This document shows, one piece after another, positions 5,262 through 6,407 of a DNA stretch of 6,407 nucleotides. Source of the DNA: Nitrospirota bacterium. Lineage in GTDB: Bacteria > Nitrospirota > UBA9217. Position numbers and translations under genes: made by a program. Each line of letters starts with the position of its first letter. Position 1 is the stretch's first letter. The stretch covers positions 2,645 to 9,051 of the forward strand of contig JAFNGD010000453.1 of the NCBI GenBank assembly GCA_017885365.1. The letters run 5' to 3'. A model generated the notes under the pieces. It was not told the DNA's origin. It was given only the letters and a program-made list of their open reading frames with translations, and made no database searches.

Positions 5262-6044
5262 TCAAGGAACAGGGTTGGCGATCCAGCCGGCGATGATGTC
5301 CACTGCTTCGCGTTCCATCCCGATATATCCATGCCAATGCAAAGGTTCGCAGGGATCGCCAGAGGGGTTTCCTCCGCCATTAACAAGAACAAGTTTTTTT
5401 ACCGGGGCGTTCGTCAGCTTCCGAACGATCAAGGAGGCATCGCCCGGTACGCAGTTCTTACATTCATCATATTGATGGTGAAGGACGAGCACGGGAATGC
5501 GAATGGCATCGAGCTTCTGGAAGGGTACAGCACCGGTCTTCTTGCGCTCCGTGACGCTGGAAGTCAGGACGATGCCTGCAAGTTCCGTGTTGCCGAATGC
5601 GATCGCTGCAGCAGTAGCCGATACGGTGCCCCTGCTGGTCCCCACCAGCCAGACCGGAAGCCCGGAGTCTTTCTTCAGCCAGGCCACGGTTTTGCGTATG
5701 TCTTCGATATGCTCGTCGCTCACCCTGAACATATAACCGAGTTCGTCATGGTCAGAAGGCCTGTCGAGCACCGCAACGTTCAACCCGTGAGCTGCAAAAT
5801 GATCGCGGCTTCTTACGAGAAAATTCTTTGAAGTCGGCACGTCGTTTTTTAAACCGATGTCGCCTTTCCCCCCGGCAAGCAGTACGACCGCGGCTTTTGA
5901 CGCGGGGTTCTGCATGTAATAGAACGACACCGACACGCTCGGTCGTGTGCTGATCGTGGTCAGGCGGCCGTCTGCACCATAGGACGGCGATGCAATGAGG
6001 AGGAAAGCGGTGAGGAGGAGTAGGCGCAACAAATGGTCCCCCAT
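5262..6044 (-). CDS. exported alpha/beta-hydrolase of unknown substrate
   Basis: This 260-residue protein begins with a Sec-type signal peptide (LLRLLLLTAFLLIASPSYGA, likely cut near residue 24). The alpha/beta-hydrolase fold follows: strand AAVVLLAGGKGDIG (oxyanion region, 51-64), nucleophile elbow GTSRGT with Ser137, probable acid Asp193 in LVLHHQYDEC, and catalytic His in HWHGY (His236 or His238). Cys195, Cys198 and Cys232 could form disulfides in the periplasm. ATG 6044 has no ribosome site. A TTG at 6029 has GGGGGA seven bases upstream and would give MRLLLLTAFLLIASPSYGA, a neater signal peptide, so the true start may be there. The CGGC-domain gene ends 57 bp upstream on the same strand, so the two may be co-transcribed; no promoter is evident between them. 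The substrate cannot be read from the sequence. Confidence 0.82.
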   Translation of the reverse strand: MGDHLLRLLLLTAFLLIASPSYGADGRLTTISTRPSVSVSFYYMQNPASKAAVVLLAGGKGDIGLKNDVPTSKNFLVRSRDHFAAHGLNVAVLDRPSDHDELGYMFRVSDEHIEDIRKTVAWLKKDSGLPVWLVGTSRGTVSATAAAIAFGNTELAGIVLTSSVTERKKTGAVPFQKLDAIRIPVLVLHHQYDECKNCVPGDASLIVRKLTNAPVKKLVLVNGGGNPSGDPCEPLHWHGYIGMEREAVDIIAGWIANPVP

Positions 6045-6101
6045 TGAACGATGAAGTCAGCGGAGCGGATCTATCGCGACCGCTGGATCTGCTTGTCGGC
6101 C

Positions 6102-6407
6102 TTACTCGTCTTTGTTCAAGATAATATCAACCATCGTTTTCCGTGGTTGGCGGAATAGCTTTTTAACACGTCGGCGGAATTCTTCCGGTGTAATATGTTC
6201 TTCGTGTGTACCGATCACAATTCTGATATTTGGAAATGACTGTTCGATCGCCTCTTTGTATTTTTCTTTGAACGGACAGAGTGCTTTCACGCAGTAAGAA
6301 AAATGTATGGTATCAACCCCAAAATCAGTTAACGCGCGGATCCTTCCGATTAATTTGTCCGGTCCGGTAAGCGTCGGGCAGCCGGGACAATTTATGATGC
6401 CGGCTAA
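6102..6407 (-). CDS. CGGC-domain protein, N-terminal part beyond the window
   Basis: The frame is open to the window edge and gives 101 residues before the stop at 6102. It reads INCPGCPTLTGPDKLIGRI, then TIHFSYCVKALCPFKEKY, FPNIRIVIGTHEEH and a basic tail FRRRVKKLFRQPRK. The CPGC pair, the SxC..ALCPF cysteines and the GTH motif are characteristic of the CGGC domain, a small putative metal-binding cytoplasmic domain found mainly in anaerobes. The N-terminal CGGC motif itself must lie outside the window. A GTG at 6290 could be mistaken for a start, but the domain clearly extends upstream of it. No function is established for the family. Confidence 0.8.
   Translation of the reverse strand, partial: LAGIINCPGCPTLTGPDKLIGRIRALTDFGVDTIHFSYCVKALCPFKEKYKEAIEQSFPNIRIVIGTHEEHITPEEFRRRVKKLFRQPRKTMVDIILNKDE

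Noticed and set aside
5331..5831. 166-codon plus-strand frame opposite the hydrolase
   Set aside because: Shadow of a gene with signal peptide and Ser-Asp-His pattern on the minus strand.

Overview
The window looks like a piece of chromosome from a Gram-negative, probably anaerobic bacterium. The evidence is a lipoprotein with a lipobox, two exported proteins, and an orphan RACo-type (2Fe-2S plus ASKHA ATPase) activator of corrinoid proteins, a family typical of anaerobes that use corrinoid methyltransferases. The CATTGCGAG/CAATCTC-type repeats are common in Nitrospirota- and Desulfobacterota-like genomes, but the phylum cannot be fixed from this window.

Layout. Positions 1-224 (minus) hold the start of an NlpC/P60 lipoprotein. 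It is divergent from the large GC-rich RACo-like gene at 374-2308 (plus). Both have recognisable sigma70-type promoters with 17-bp spacers, and the RACo-like promoter puts transcription start essentially on the ATG, so that mRNA may be leaderless. Positions 2309-2791 carry no gene but are full of repeats: a 278-bp element with perfect 12-bp terminal inverted repeats and internal nested hairpins, a strong bidirectional terminator hairpin, and three 9-bp tandem repeats.

Positions 2792-4010 (minus) are more AT-rich and look acquired. They hold a small membrane protein with its own strong promoter and a structured leader, then a 60-bp imperfect palindrome resembling an integron attC site, then an isoprenylcysteine-methyltransferase-like gene. 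That last gene is out of frame because of one extra copy of a 7-bp tandem repeat. Positions 4122-4934 (minus) encode an exported LolA-like protein. A second inverted-repeat element (4972-5095) of the same modular design as the first lies upstream of it. Positions 5262-6044 (minus) encode an exported alpha/beta hydrolase, and 6102-6407 (minus) the C-terminal part of a CGGC-domain protein.

No complete multi-gene pathway is visible. The points of most interest are the 7-bp repeat that switches the reading frame, the attC-like site beside it, the two repeat elements built on one plan, and the apparently leaderless RACo-like gene.
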